Position numbers and translations under genes: made by a program. Positions 19,172 through 29,535 of a stretch of DNA of 64,000 nt are shown here, piece by piece (position 1 is the stretch's first letter; each line of letters opens with the position of its first letter). The notes below the pieces were generated by a model. It was not told where the DNA came from. It did no database searches and was given only the letters and a program-made list of their open reading frames with translations. Source of the stretch: a bacterium (lineage in GTDB: Bacteria > Pseudomonadota > Alphaproteobacteria > Micavibrionales > UBA2020); NCBI GenBank assembly GCA_029945425.1, contig JAQSDV010000002.1:372001-436000 (forward strand), in the 5' to 3' direction.

Positions 19172-19329
19172 TACTCCATTAAAACTTTAACCGCGCCATT
19201 GGTCAATCATTCCTTATAACTTGCAGGTCATCTGGGTGAGTTTTCAGAAGACATCTGGCACCGCAAGGTTAATTTCTCTTTGCAACGGGTGGGGGAAAAT
19301 GGGCTATGCTTTAGAAAAGCGAGGCAAAG

Positions 19330-21336
19330 TTGTCGTCACGCGGTCATTTTTTGTCGGTTTGTTTTGCCGCTGCCCTTTTGATGTGTTCGGGGCAGGCGGT
19401 GGCGCAGACCTTGACCGCCGAAGATCTCATGAATATGCCGCTCGAAAAGCTGGTTGAAGTCGAGGTTTTGATCACCGGCGCCTCGAAATACGCAGAGAAA
19501 GCAAGCGAGTCCCCGTCGATCGTCGAAATCATCACAGCGGAGGACATCCACCGCTATGGATACCGCAGCCTGGCCGAAGCATTGAATGGCTTGCACGGCA
19601 TTTACAGCAGCAGCGACCGGAATTACAACACCGTTGGCGTGCGCGGCTTCAACATGACCGGCGTTTCAAACTCGCGCATCCTGATCATGATCGACGGCCG
19701 CCGCATGAACGAAAACGTCTATGACGCCGCCTATCTTGGCGAAGAATTTATGCTCGATATGGGGCTGATCGACCATATCGAATTCATTCCCGGCCCCGGA
19801 TCATCGATTTACGGCGCGAATGCCATGATGGGCGTCGTCAACGTCGTGTCGAAAAAAGGCAGCGACATCAACGGGACGCAAGTCGAAACCGGTATCGGCA
19901 GTTTCAATACAGGCTTGGCCCGCGCAACCTATGGCAAAAGCTATAAAAACGGCGCCAATGTGCTGGTGTCCGCTTCCGGTTACATTTCAGGCGGGCAGGA
20001 TGACCTTTATTATCCTGAATTCGACAGCTTTTTCACCAACAACGGCATCGCCCACAACCTTGACGACGAATATTCCAAGAGGCTTTACGGCAAGGTTCAG
20101 AAAGACAACGTCACAGTTACTGCCGGCTACCAAAGCCGCTACAAAAAGAACCCCACAGCACCCTATGTCACGCTGTTCAACACGCAAGGTAACGACACCG
20201 TTGATACGCAGATCTATGGCGAAGTGCGTTACAACAAGGCGCTGAACGAATATTCAAGCGTCGAGTTCCGAACCTATCTACAATCCTATGATTCCCAGCT
20301 GCAATATCCCTACAGTTTCTTCGGCAATTATGTTGAGACCACGACCTATGCGGGACAGTGGGGCGGGGCGGAGGCGACCTATGTCACGAGCGCCATCGAC
20401 GGTCATAAAATCGTCGTCGGCGGTGAATTCCAGTACGATTTCCACCAGAGAATGTATGACTCCGACATTTTCAACGTTTATCAGGACTCGGACCGCAGCG
20501 GCCTGCGCAGCGGGTTGTTTGCGCAGGATTCATATCAAATACTGGATAACCTGGTCCTGAGCGCGGGCCTTCGCCTCGACCAGCATCACATGATCGATAA
20601 CGTGCAGCTGAACCCGCGCCTCGGCCTGATCTGGAATCCAAAACCTTCCACGACGGTGAAGCTGCTTTACGGCTCCGCCTTCCGCGCGCCGAACGTATAT
20701 GAGCGCGACTATGACGCCTTCACTTTCTGGGCCGCCAACCCGGATAACGAGGAAGAGCACATCAAGAACTATGAAGCTGTTGTCGAGTGGAAGGGTAGTG
20801 ACGGATACCGGGTCAATGGCTCAGTATTTTATAACCTCTTTACCGATGTCCTGAACAAGAACAATGATCCGCTCAGCCCCGACTTCCGCAAATACACCAA
20901 CACAGGCAATCTTACATCCACAGGTGTGGAATTGGGCGTGGAGAAAAAGTGGGATAACGGGCGCGAAGCGAAACTGTCCTACAACCATACCGAATATCTC
21001 GAACACACCGGCACGGCCTTCGGGCCGGTCGACTCTCCCAAGAATGTCGCCAAGCTGCGCTATATGGAGCCGTTTTTTGCCGACAGGTTCAAACTGGCCG
21101 TCGAAAACATTTTCGTCGGCAGACGAAAAACGCTCGGCCTGCGCGACGCTGATTCCTATAACCTGTTCAACGTGAACATCACCGCCGATAACTGGTTTTT
21201 GGGTGCGGACTATTCGCTGGGCATCTACAACGCGTTCGACGGAGAGCGGGACATGGTGGGGCCGTTCTTCACCGACCAGAAAATCATCCCCATGAACGGT
21301 CGCAGCCTGCTGTTTATCGTGCGGAAAACCTTCTGA
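19330..21336 (+). CDS. TonB-dependent outer-membrane receptor
   Basis: A 668-residue TonB-dependent receptor. It begins with TTG at 19330, preceded by GCGAGG at a good distance, and goes straight into a signal peptide (HFLSVCFAAALLMCSG, cleavage after AVA). The plug domain is clear (IVEIITAEDIHRYGYRSLAE, VRGFNM, IMIDGRRMNE, IEFIPGPGSSIYGANAMMGV, VNVVSKKG). The barrel follows (LSAGLRLDQHHM, GSAFRAPNVYERDYDAF) and ends in an aromatic residue (LLFIVRKTF). The substrate is unknown: siderophore, vitamin or carbohydrate are all possible. Divergent from the YfiR-MCP pair, it may share a ligand with them. Confidence 0.9.
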   Translation: MSSRGHFLSVCFAAALLMCSGQAVAQTLTAEDLMNMPLEKLVEVEVLITGASKYAEKASESPSIVEIITAEDIHRYGYRSLAEALNGLHGIYSSSDRNYNTVGVRGFNMTGVSNSRILIMIDGRRMNENVYDAAYLGEEFMLDMGLIDHIEFIPGPGSSIYGANAMMGVVNVVSKKGSDINGTQVETGIGSFNTGLARATYGKSYKNGANVLVSASGYISGGQDDLYYPEFDSFFTNNGIAHNLDDEYSKRLYGKVQKDNVTVTAGYQSRYKKNPTAPYVTLFNTQGNDTVDTQIYGEVRYNKALNEYSSVEFRTYLQSYDSQLQYPYSFFGNYVETTTYAGQWGGAEATYVTSAIDGHKIVVGGEFQYDFHQRMYDSDIFNVYQDSDRSGLRSGLFAQDSYQILDNLVLSAGLRLDQHHMIDNVQLNPRLGLIWNPKPSTTVKLLYGSAFRAPNVYERDYDAFTFWAANPDNEEEHIKNYEAVVEWKGSDGYRVNGSVFYNLFTDVLNKNNDPLSPDFRKYTNTGNLTSTGVELGVEKKWDNGREAKLSYNHTEYLEHTGTAFGPVDSPKNVAKLRYMEPFFADRFKLAVENIFVGRRKTLGLRDADSYNLFNVNITADNWFLGADYSLGIYNAFDGERDMVGPFFTDQKIIPMNGRSLLFIVRKTF

Positions 21337-21400
21337 CCAGGCACGTTACCCTTTCTTAATCATTCGCCTGTAGTATCGTTAGAAGGTCAAGGGCTTGTAA

Positions 21401-22657
21401 ATGCTGTCTTTCTTTAAAAAAATGTTCGCCGAGGAAGATCTCGGCTATGAGGCGCAAAAGCGCAAGCTGGATAGCGGCGAACCGGCACAGCTGCTGTCGC
21501 TCGCCAGAAGCGAAAAGACGCTCCCCGAAATTCTGTATCTGCTAGCCAGCAACGAAAGCGTCGAAGTGCGTTCCTCTGTCGCGCGCAACAAATCCACGCC
21601 GATGCATGCCGCCAGCATCATTGCGAAGGACAAGCACAGCGATGTGCGCGTGACGCTAGCCGCCCGCGTCGCCACGCTGCTGCCGACGCTTTCCGAACAG
21701 GAACAGGCGCAGCTTTACGCCTTTGCCGTGCAGGCTCTCGGCACGCTGGTCGAGGACGAAGTGATGGATGTCCGCAAGGCGCTGTCTGATGCTCTGCGCG
21801 ACTACGCCAAGGCACCGCCCGAAATTGTGGCGCGTCTCGCACGCGACGTGGAGCGTGCAGTGGCAGAGCCGATTTTGCGTTTCTGCGTCGCACTGGCCGA
21901 CCGCGATATTCTCGACATTCTCTCCAATCATCCCGCGCCCTGGGTTGTGGCGACCGTCGCAGAGCGCGTACAAGTGAGCGAACTGGTGGCGCTCGCGATC
22001 ATCGACACAAATGACAGCACAGCCATTGCCGCGTTGCTGAAAAACCCTGCCGCCGTGCTGCAGGTTGAAAAACTCTCCGAAATCATCGAACGCGCTCATG
22101 ACTATCCCGAATGGCACAGGCCGATCGCGCTGCGGCGGGAATTATCCGTCGACCTCGCGCACCGGCTTGCCGGTTTTGTCGACAAGGCCATTCTGGACGT
22201 GCTGGAAAAACGCAGCGATTTTGATCCGGCAACACGGCAGGCCGTTGCCGATATCGTCAAGAGGCGCGTGGCCTTCACGAGCGAAAAGACGGAAAGCGAA
22301 GCCGCCGGCGCGCGCGTCGAGCGGTATGTGAAAGAAAAACGCCTGACGCCCGACGTCATTCAGGACGCGTTGATGTGGCACGACAGCGAATTTGTTATGT
22401 ATGCATTGGCCTATCTTTCCGCCATTCACCCGCAAATCGTCCAGCGCATGCTGGAAACCCGCAAGCCGAAGCCTGTCATCGCGCTGTGCCGCAAGGCAAA
22501 CCTGCCCATGCGCCTCGCGCTCGACGTGCAGCGCTACCTCGCCAAGGTGCCGGGCAGGGAGTTGATGTACGCCAAGTCGGGCACCGATTACCCGCTGACG
22601 GATGAAGAGATCAAATGGCAGCTGGAATTTTTCGGCGTCTCGGGCGCTTTAGCCTGA
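21401..22657 (+). CDS. DUF2336 family protein
   Basis: A 418-residue, all-helical HEAT-like protein matching what I know of DUF2336, a family common in Alphaproteobacteria: LLYLLASNESVEVRSSVARN-type repeats, VRVTLAARVATLLPTLSEQEQ, VMDVRKALSDALRDYAKAPP and ILDILSNHPAPWVVATVAER. No catalytic motif, signal peptide or membrane segment is visible. Its function is not established. It stands alone between the receptor gene and the arginine operon. Confidence 0.7.
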   Translation: MLSFFKKMFAEEDLGYEAQKRKLDSGEPAQLLSLARSEKTLPEILYLLASNESVEVRSSVARNKSTPMHAASIIAKDKHSDVRVTLAARVATLLPTLSEQEQAQLYAFAVQALGTLVEDEVMDVRKALSDALRDYAKAPPEIVARLARDVERAVAEPILRFCVALADRDILDILSNHPAPWVVATVAERVQVSELVALAIIDTNDSTAIAALLKNPAAVLQVEKLSEIIERAHDYPEWHRPIALRRELSVDLAHRLAGFVDKAILDVLEKRSDFDPATRQAVADIVKRRVAFTSEKTESEAAGARVERYVKEKRLTPDVIQDALMWHDSEFVMYALAYLSAIHPQIVQRMLETRKPKPVIALCRKANLPMRLALDVQRYLAKVPGRELMYAKSGTDYPLTDEEIKWQLEFFGVSGALA

Positions 22658-22737
22658 CCGCAGCCGGTTAAATCACCTTAATATGATAAATAAACGCCCG
22701 GCATCCTGTGCCGATACTTGCACATTGCGCGGCGACT

Positions 22738-22764
22738 TTGTCGTGGCTGAAAAACAACTATAAT
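22738..22764 (+). promoter_or_regulatory. Candidate sigma-70 promoter of the arginine operon
   Basis: A perfect -10 TATAAT at 22759-22764 has TTGTCG at 22738-22743 as a possible -35 (15-base spacer, slightly short). It would leave a leader of about 60 bases before argG. No clear arginine-repressor box was seen. Confidence 0.4.
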
Positions 22765-22833
22765 TGCCAGCCATATCCCTATATTTTTTATCACTGGCGG
22801 CAGCGACCGTTGATTCGGAAAAAGGGTGCTACA

Positions 22834-24069
22834 ATGAGCAAAAAGAAAGTCGTTTTGGCCTATTCGGGCGGTCTGGATACCTCGGTCATCCTGAAATGGA
22901 TGCTGGAGCAGGGCTATGAAGTGGTCGCCTATCTGGCGGATGTCGGCCAGCAGGAAGATTTCAACGCCGCCAAGGAAAAGGCACTGAAGGTCGGCGCGTC
23001 CAAGGTCTATATCGAAGACCTGAAAACCGAATTCGTGACCGATTTTATTTACCCCGCATTCTCAGCCAACGCCGTGTATGAAGGCCGCTATCTGCTGGGC
23101 ACCTCGCTCGCGCGTCCGCTGATCGCCAAACGCCAGATCGAAATTGCCGAAAAAGAAGGCGCGGATTTCGTGGGACATGGCGCAACAGGCAAAGGCAACG
23201 ACCAGGTGCGTTTCGAGCTTGGCTATTTCGCCCTCAACCCCGGCATCAAGGTGCTGGCACCGTGGAAAATGCGCTCCTTCCTCGACAAATTCCAGGGCCG
23301 CTCAGACATGCTCGCCTATGCAGACCTGCACGGCATTCCCGTGACGGCGACCAAGAAAAAATCCTATTCCGAAGATGAAAACCTCCTGCACATCTCGCAC
23401 GAGGCCGGCATCCTCGAAGATCCCGCCGCGATCTGCCCCGAAGAGGTCTATTCCCGCACGGCATCGCTCGAAACCGCGCCCGACAAGGCCGATATGATCG
23501 AATTGACGTTCAAAAACGGCATGCCGGTGAAGGTTGAGAATAAAACCGATGGCACGACGAAATCCGAACCTCTCGCCCTGTTCCAGTACCTGAACGCATT
23601 GGGCAGCAAACACGGCATTGGCCGTCTTGATATGGTTGAAAACCGTTTCGTCGGCATCAAATCGCGCGGCGTGTATGAAACACCGGGCGGCACGATCCTG
23701 CTGAACGCGCATCGCGACCTCGAAGGCATCACGATGGACCGCGAAGTCATGAAAATCCGCGACACGCTGTCGCTGAAGGTCGCCGAGCTGATCTATAACG
23801 GCTTCTGGTTTTCCCCCGAAATGGATTTCCTGATGAATTCGATCCGCAAGAGCCAGGAAAACGTGGAAGGCACCGTCACCATGAAACTGCTGAAGGGCGC
23901 CGCCTATGCCGCAGCCCGCAGCAGCGGCAAGAGCCTTTACAACATGAACCTGTCGTCGATGGACGAGGAGGGCGGCTTTAACCAGCAGCATTCCGAAGGC
24001 TTCATCAAGATCAACGCGATGCGCCTCGAAGCCGACTTCCGACTCAAAAAAGGCGCGAAAAAGGCATGA
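22834..24069 (+). CDS. argG: Argininosuccinate synthase
   Basis: A 411-residue enzyme that joins citrulline and aspartate using ATP, the seventh step of arginine synthesis. The N-terminal PP-loop is [18 protein letters not shown]; other signatures are [18 protein letters not shown] and [17 protein letters not shown] 22834 was taken because the PP-loop strand begins seven residues later, as in the family; the frame is open further upstream but that stretch has no homologous look. First gene of the argG-argH-P-loop-argC-argB-argD-argF run; the ATGA overlap with argH implies coupled translation. Confidence 0.97.
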   Translation: MSKKKVVLAYSGGLDTSVILKWMLEQGYEVVAYLADVGQQEDFNAAKEKALKVGASKVYIEDLKTEFVTDFIYPAFSANAVYEGRYLLGTSLARPLIAKRQIEIAEKEGADFVGHGATGKGNDQVRFELGYFALNPGIKVLAPWKMRSFLDKFQGRSDMLAYADLHGIPVTATKKKSYSEDENLLHISHEAGILEDPAAICPEEVYSRTASLETAPDKADMIELTFKNGMPVKVENKTDGTTKSEPLALFQYLNALGSKHGIGRLDMVENRFVGIKSRGVYETPGGTILLNAHRDLEGITMDREVMKIRDTLSLKVAELIYNGFWFSPEMDFLMNSIRKSQENVEGTVTMKLLKGAAYAAARSSGKSLYNMNLSSMDEEGGFNQQHSEGFIKINAMRLEADFRLKKGAKKA

Positions 24070-25379
24070 CCGCCAACAAACCAAACCAGATGTGGGGCGG
24101 GCGTTTCGGTGAAGCGCCCAGCGACGTAATGGTGCAGATCAACGCATCCATCGACGTCGACAAACGCCTTTACAAGCAGGACATTCAGGGCTCGATCGCG
24201 CATTCCGAAATGCTGGTCGCGCAAAAAATCCTGAAAGCCGACGAGGGCAAGAAGATTCAGGATGGCTTGCGCGCCATACTGGCCGAAATCGAAAGCGGCC
24301 AGTTCGTGTTCAGCGCGGCGCTCGAAGACATCCACATGAATATCGAATCCCGTCTCAAAGATATGATCGGCGATGTGGCGGGCAAGCTGCATACCGCCCG
24401 TTCCCGCAACGATCAGGTCGCAACCGATATGCGCCTGTGGGTCAAGGAAGCGATTTCATCTGTCATCTCCGAAATCGGCGCGTTTCAGGCGGCGTTGGAT
24501 GCACAATCCAAGACGCATGAAAAAACCGTTATGCCCGGCTTTACACATCTGCAAATCGCGCAGCCTGTGACGCTGGGCCTGCACCTGCAGGCCTATAGCG
24601 ACATGATGGCGCGCGACAAATCGCGTTTTGCCGACTGCCTTGTACGCATGAACGAAAGCCCGCTGGGTGCCTGCGCGCTTGCGGGTACGCGCCATGATAT
24701 CGACCGGAACATGACAGCAAAGGCTCTTGGTTTCCGCCAGCCCATACGGAATACGATGGATGCCGTGTCCGCGCGGGATTTCCTGCTGGAATTCCTGTCG
24801 GCGGCGAGCATCTGCAGCATCCACCTGTCGCGCCTTGCCGAAGAATTGATTATCTGGTCGACGACGCAATTCAATTTTATTCGCCTTGGCGATAAATTCA
24901 CGACCGGCAGCTCCATCATGCCGCAAAAGAAAAACCCCGATGCCGCGGAACTCGTGCGCGCAAAATCAGGCCGCATAGCCGGGAACCTTGTGCAGCTTCT
25001 GATGGTTATGAAGGCGCTACCGCTGACCTACAACAAGGATATGCAGGAAGACAAAGCCGGCGTGTTCGAGGCGTATGATGCGCTGATCCTCTGCCTGCGC
25101 GCATCCGCCGGCATGATCGGGGATATGAATGTGAACAAGGAAAAGATGCTGGCCGATGCGGGCAGCGGCTATTCCACGGCAACCTATCTTGCCGACTGGC
25201 TGGTCAAGAACCTCGATGTGCCGTTCCGTCAGGCGCATCACATCACCGGCCAGATCGTGGCGATGGCGGAGAAAAAAGGCCAGCGGCTGGATGAAATGTC
25301 GCTTGCCGATATGCAAACCGCCGAACCGCGCATCACGCAGGATATCTTTAACTTCATCAGAATTTCGGAGCAGAAATGA
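24066..25379 (+). CDS. argH: Argininosuccinate lyase
   Basis: A 437-residue lyase that splits argininosuccinate to arginine and fumarate. It begins [14 protein letters not shown], has [33 protein letters not shown] with the family's histidine, and the fumarase/aspartase-superfamily signature [20 protein letters not shown] containing the catalytic Ser loop. Slightly shorter than the usual 460 residues but complete. It overlaps both neighbours by four bases. Confidence 0.97.
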   Translation: MTANKPNQMWGGRFGEAPSDVMVQINASIDVDKRLYKQDIQGSIAHSEMLVAQKILKADEGKKIQDGLRAILAEIESGQFVFSAALEDIHMNIESRLKDMIGDVAGKLHTARSRNDQVATDMRLWVKEAISSVISEIGAFQAALDAQSKTHEKTVMPGFTHLQIAQPVTLGLHLQAYSDMMARDKSRFADCLVRMNESPLGACALAGTRHDIDRNMTAKALGFRQPIRNTMDAVSARDFLLEFLSAASICSIHLSRLAEELIIWSTTQFNFIRLGDKFTTGSSIMPQKKNPDAAELVRAKSGRIAGNLVQLLMVMKALPLTYNKDMQEDKAGVFEAYDALILCLRASAGMIGDMNVNKEKMLADAGSGYSTATYLADWLVKNLDVPFRQAHHITGQIVAMAEKKGQRLDEMSLADMQTAEPRITQDIFNFIRISEQK

Positions 25380-26410
25380 GAAGCGTTGAATTTGACAAAA
25401 TCAGCTCCGTCACAAAAAACCTGAAGCTGGATTATAACGAATACCTGACGGACGACCTCAGCACCAAGCACGGCACCGTGCTCGCGGCGCAGGTGCTCCA
25501 CGATAAATCGACCTATGACGAGATCGAATTGCCGACCGGTCGCATGTCGAAACTCAAAAAAGACGACATTATTGCGGTCGCGCTTGGCGAACGCATGGCG
25601 CTGAAGGGTTTCGTCGGCCACTTGCCGCGCAGCCTGAAAACCGATGACGTCATCAATCTGCTTAATTTCGGCGGTATCGCGGGCATCTGCACCAGTTCCA
25701 ACGTCAAGGAAGTGGGCGAACCGCTCCGTATCCGTGTCCTCGGCGGCGTTGCGCGCAATGGCAAGCTGCTGAACATCGAACAGGCCGCATTGTTTAAACC
25801 CGCCAGCAAACTGCGCAGCAATATTCCGATCATCCTGATCACCGCAGGCAGCATGGATAGCGGCAAGACCACCGTCGCCGCGCAAGTCATCAAAACACTG
25901 ACCCGCATCGGCATGCGTCTGGCAGGCGCGAAACTGACAGGCGTCGGAGCCATGCGCGACCTTTACAAGATGGAGGATTACGGCGTTTACAAATCCGTTT
26001 CCTTCGTCGATGCAGGTATTTCATCTACAGCGAACATCGCCGCCGATAAAATCGTGAAGATGGGCAAGGGTGCGCTGAATTACCTCACCAAGGACAAGCC
26101 CGACGCCATCGTCGTTGAAATGGGCGACGGCGTGATCGGCAAATACGGCGTAATGCCATTGCTGATGGATCCCGAAATCCAGCGTAACGTCCGGCTGCAT
26201 TTCGCCTGCGCGCGCGACCCTGCTGGCGCGATCAAGCTGGTCGAGGATTGTGCGAAAATGGGCGTGCCCGTGGATATCATCAGCGGCCCGATCACCGATA
26301 ACGAAGTCGGCAAGGCGATCATTCGCGAACATCTGGACGTCCTGACGTACAACGCATTTACCCCCAGCAACGACTGGCTGGATCTCGTGATCGAGCGGTG
26401 GGCGATTTAA
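25376..26410 (+). CDS. P-loop protein of unknown function within the arginine operon
   Basis: A 344-residue protein I do not recognise with certainty. Residues ~1-140 form a mixed alpha/beta N-terminal region without known motif. Near residue 161 there is a Walker A loop, [18 protein letters not shown], after a hydrophobic strand (IPIILITA). A second strand, [17 protein letters not shown], could be Walker B-like. The C-terminal half resembles the dethiobiotin-synthetase/MobB/DUF1611 group of P-loop NTPases in general outline. It overlaps argH by ATGA and argC by TAATG, so it is an integral member of the arginine operon and not a chance neighbour. A kinase, ligase or NTP-dependent regulator of the pathway is possible; none is shown. 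No signal peptide or membrane segment. Confidence 0.75.
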   Translation: MRSVEFDKISSVTKNLKLDYNEYLTDDLSTKHGTVLAAQVLHDKSTYDEIELPTGRMSKLKKDDIIAVALGERMALKGFVGHLPRSLKTDDVINLLNFGGIAGICTSSNVKEVGEPLRIRVLGGVARNGKLLNIEQAALFKPASKLRSNIPIILITAGSMDSGKTTVAAQVIKTLTRIGMRLAGAKLTGVGAMRDLYKMEDYGVYKSVSFVDAGISSTANIAADKIVKMGKGALNYLTKDKPDAIVVEMGDGVIGKYGVMPLLMDPEIQRNVRLHFACARDPAGAIKLVEDCAKMGVPVDIISGPITDNEVGKAIIREHLDVLTYNAFTPSNDWLDLVIERWAI

Positions 26411-27402
26411 TGGGCAAGATCCGCGCATCCATTATCGGCATCACGGGCTATACGGGCATCGACCTGTTGCGCCTGTTGCTGCTGCATGCGGATGTCGAAA
26501 TCGCCTATCTAACCTCGCGCCAGCATCCGCGCGAAAAAATCGGTAATGTCTATCCGCACCTTGCGCATCTGCCGCTGGAAATTACCGACACCGCGCCCGC
26601 CGAGGTTGCCAAGGGTAGCGATGTCGTTTTCCTCGCCCTGCCGCACAAAACGGCACAGGAAGTGGCAGCCGAATTGCATGGACGTGTAAAAATCATCGAC
26701 CTGTCGGCTGATTTCAGACTTGATGATGCCTCGACCTATGCTGCCTATTACGAAGAACACAAATACCCCAATTTGTTGAAAGAATTCGTTTACGGTCTGC
26801 CCGAAACAGTCGGCCGCGACAAAATCGCGAAAGCGCAGAGCGTTGCCAATCCCGGCTGCTTCGCGCTTGTCAGCCAACTGTTGCTGTATCCGTTTAAGGG
26901 TAAAATCGCACAGGCCGATATTTTCGCCGTCACAGGTTCCAGTGGCGCGGGCAAAACGCCGGTCGATGGCACGCACCATCCGGTGCGCAACCACAACATG
27001 AAAAGCTATAACATCAACAAACACCGCCATATCCCCGAAATCATTCGGGCGGGCGGCATTGACGCAGCGAAACTCAATTTTGTGCCCACCTCTGGCCCGT
27101 TCACGCGGGGCATCTTCGCGCAGGCGTTTATCACGCTGTCGGGCGAGGCGGGTGATGCTTCTGCTGCATACAAAGACTGCCCGTTCGTGCGCATCCAGAA
27201 AAACGTCGAACTGGCGGGCATCGTCGGTTCCAACTTTGCCGATCTCAGCTTTGAAACCGGCACCGGCGGCCGCGTACTGGCGCAGGGTGCGATCGATAAC
27301 CTTGTGAAAGGCGCGGGCGGCAGCGCCGTGCAGAATATGAACCTGATGTTCGGCCTTGCGGAAACTGCGGGCCTTTTCAACCTTGCTCCCCTATATCCCT
27401 GA
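26410..27402 (+). CDS. argC: N-acetyl-gamma-glutamyl-phosphate reductase
   Basis: A 330-residue NADP-dependent reductase, third step of ornithine synthesis. Rossmann start ASIIGITGYTGIDLLRLLLL; VVFLALPHKTAQEVA; catalytic cysteine in VANPGCFALVSQLLLYPF; then VTGSSGAGKTPVDGTHHP and HRHIPEI. ATG 26410 overlaps the previous stop by one base; the upstream in-frame GTG at 26398 adds only four residues. The THHPVRNHNMKSY segment differs from common proteobacterial ArgC, so the exact acyl group on the substrate is less certain than the reaction type. Confidence 0.93.
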   Translation: MGKIRASIIGITGYTGIDLLRLLLLHADVEIAYLTSRQHPREKIGNVYPHLAHLPLEITDTAPAEVAKGSDVVFLALPHKTAQEVAAELHGRVKIIDLSADFRLDDASTYAAYYEEHKYPNLLKEFVYGLPETVGRDKIAKAQSVANPGCFALVSQLLLYPFKGKIAQADIFAVTGSSGAGKTPVDGTHHPVRNHNMKSYNINKHRHIPEIIRAGGIDAAKLNFVPTSGPFTRGIFAQAFITLSGEAGDASAAYKDCPFVRIQKNVELAGIVGSNFADLSFETGTGGRVLAQGAIDNLVKGAGGSAVQNMNLMFGLAETAGLFNLAPLYP

Positions 27403-27412
27403 CAGGTCAATC

Positions 27413-28339
27413 ATGAAAAAAAGATCCATTCCCAATTTCCTGATCGAGGCCTTTTACGAAGGCCGCTTCAAGGACAATATTTTTATCGTGAAAGCGGGCG
27501 GCAAGATCATCGAGGATCGCAAGGCGCTCGATAACCTGATCTCCAACATCCGCGATTTGACGATGCGCGGCATCAAGGTGTTGCTGGTATACGGCCATGG
27601 ACGCGCGGTCGATGAACGCCTGAAAAGCCGCAAGATCGAGGTAAAGAAAATCAATGGCCGCCGCGTGACCGATGCGCCCACCATGGGCATCATTCAGGAA
27701 GTCGTGGGCGGCACGCTGTCGATGAACATCGCGGGCAGCATGGCGCGCAACAACCTGCGCGGCATTTGTCTCGCCGCCGTTCCTGCCGACTGGCTGGATG
27801 TTGAAAAACGCCCTGCCAAACCCGTCGATTTCGGTTTTGTCGGAGACATCAAGGATGTGGAAGCGGAACCCATCCTGCGTCATTTCAAAATTACCAATTT
27901 CATCGCCTGTTCCTGCATCGCGGTGATGTCAGACGGACAGCCGCTCAACATCAACGCCGATACGGTCGCCTCGGCGCTCGCGACCGGCATCAAGGCGGAC
28001 AAGCTGGTTTTCCTGTCCGATGTTGATGGCGTGATGGTGAAGGGCAAGGTCGAGCCGTTGCTGACCCCCAAGGAAGTCAAGGCGCTTATCAAGGCCGGTC
28101 ATGTGACCGATGGTATGCGCGTGAAGCTCGACAACTGCGTCGATGCGTTGAAAAGCGGCGTGCGCCGGATTCACCTGATTAACGGCCTCCGCAAAAACGC
28201 GCTGCGGAACGAAATTTATGAATCCGAAGGCCTCGGCACCATGCTGGTGAAGGAAGATGAAACCATCATCTATTCCCGCGAAATCGAAACGCAAAAAGCC
28301 CTGGAGCGTCACACCAAACGCCGCAAGAGGGCAAAATGA
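27413..28339 (+). CDS. argB: Divergent acetylglutamate kinase (ArgB-like)
   Basis: A 308-residue amino-acid kinase that should phosphorylate an N-acylglutamate. It keeps the phosphate-binding VKAGGKI, the INGRRVTDAPTMGII segment, the substrate-binding LNINADTVASALA, SDVDGVM, and GMRVKLDNCVDALKSGVRRI followed by GLGTML. The usual HGGGPQI substrate loop reads YGHGRAVDE here, an unusual change at the N-acetylglutamate site. The C-terminus carries a basic tail ([11 protein letters not shown]). It lies between argC and argD, so kinase function is well supported by context; altered substrate recognition is inference. Its stop overlaps argD (ATGA). Confidence 0.85.
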   Translation: MKKRSIPNFLIEAFYEGRFKDNIFIVKAGGKIIEDRKALDNLISNIRDLTMRGIKVLLVYGHGRAVDERLKSRKIEVKKINGRRVTDAPTMGIIQEVVGGTLSMNIAGSMARNNLRGICLAAVPADWLDVEKRPAKPVDFGFVGDIKDVEAEPILRHFKITNFIACSCIAVMSDGQPLNINADTVASALATGIKADKLVFLSDVDGVMVKGKVEPLLTPKEVKALIKAGHVTDGMRVKLDNCVDALKSGVRRIHLINGLRKNALRNEIYESEGLGTMLVKEDETIIYSREIETQKALERHTKRRKRAK

Positions 28340-29535
28340 CGGGCAATACGCAAGCGCTGCTGGATGAAACTAAAGAGCTGCTCGTCAACACCTATGCCAC
28401 CCAGCCCATCGTGCTGGAGCGCGGCGAAGGGTGCTATGTGTATGACATTGACGGTAAGAAATACCTCGATTTCGCCGCAGGTATCGCCGTCGCATCGCTC
28501 GGCCACGCCGCGCCCGTGATGCTGAAGGCGTTACAAGAACAAGCATCACAGTTGATGGTTGCGCCGCCGTCATTCGTGACAAAGGCAAAGGTCAATTGCG
28601 CGCGCCTGCTGGTCGATAACAGCTGCTTTGACCAGATATTTTTCACAAACAGCGGCACCGAAGCGGTCGAGGCATGCATCAAGACCGTCCGTAAATGGGC
28701 GTATGACAATAAATCCAAGGAATGCAGCGATATCATTTCCTTCCACAAAAGCTTCCACGGCCGCAGCTATGGCGCCGGAAGCCTCACGGAAAAGCGCCAT
28801 ACCCAGCCTTATTTCGCGCCCTATGTGCCGGGCGTGCATTTCGCCGAATTTAACGACCTTGAATCCGTTCGCAAACTGGTGACGCCGAATGTCTGCGCCG
28901 TTTTCATCGAACCTGTGCAGGGCGAGGGCGGGATCCACGCAGCAACCCCTGAATTCATGCAAGGGCTGCGCAAAATTTGCGACGAAAACAAAATCATCCT
29001 TGTTTTTGATGAAATCCAGACCGGCGTCGGCCGCACCGGAAAAATGTTCGCCTATAACCATATGGGGATGGAGCCGGACATGGCCGCCTTCGCCAAGGGT
29101 ATGGGCGGCGGATTCCCGATTGGCGCGATGGCAGCGAAAAAAGAATTCGCGCAGGCGCTTACCGTCGGATCGCATGGCAGTACCTATGCTGGCAATCCAC
29201 TGGCAACAGCGGTCGCCGCAGCCGTATTGACTGAAATCACGTCGCCGGGCTTTGTGGAGAATGTCGCCAGAACCGGCGCGTATTTCCGCAGCAAACTGGA
29301 AGATTTGCAGCGTCGTTCTAACAAGATCACCGATGTGCGCGGACTTGGCCTGATGATCGGCATCGATACGACGGTGGATATTAAAAAACTGCCGCGCGCT
29401 TTGCAGGATAACGGGTTGCTGGCGACACAGGCGGGCGAAGCGACCTTGCGCCTGACGCCGCCCCTGATCGTAACCGAAGCGCAAGTCGACGAAGCCGTCG
29501 CCATCATCGAAAAAACGCTGAAGGAGCTGTCATGA
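28336..29535 (+). CDS. argD: Acetylornithine aminotransferase
   Basis: A 399-residue PLP enzyme of the class III aminotransferases that makes N-acetylornithine. Signatures: [67 protein letters not shown], and the PLP-binding lysine in [14 protein letters not shown]; the end has [20 protein letters not shown]. Overlaps argB upstream and argF downstream by four bases each. The deacylating step (argE or argJ) is not encoded in this window. Confidence 0.95.
   Translation: MTGNTQALLDETKELLVNTYATQPIVLERGEGCYVYDIDGKKYLDFAAGIAVASLGHAAPVMLKALQEQASQLMVAPPSFVTKAKVNCARLLVDNSCFDQIFFTNSGTEAVEACIKTVRKWAYDNKSKECSDIISFHKSFHGRSYGAGSLTEKRHTQPYFAPYVPGVHFAEFNDLESVRKLVTPNVCAVFIEPVQGEGGIHAATPEFMQGLRKICDENKIILVFDEIQTGVGRTGKMFAYNHMGMEPDMAAFAKGMGGGFPIGAMAAKKEFAQALTVGSHGSTYAGNPLATAVAAAVLTEITSPGFVENVARTGAYFRSKLEDLQRRSNKITDVRGLGLMIGIDTTVDIKKLPRALQDNGLLATQAGEATLRLTPPLIVTEAQVDEAVAIIEKTLKELS

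Noticed and set aside
22708..22833. Upstream extension of argG by 42 codons
   Set aside because: The added residues do not resemble the family, contain the promoter region and lack a ribosome site; ATG 22834 fits family length.
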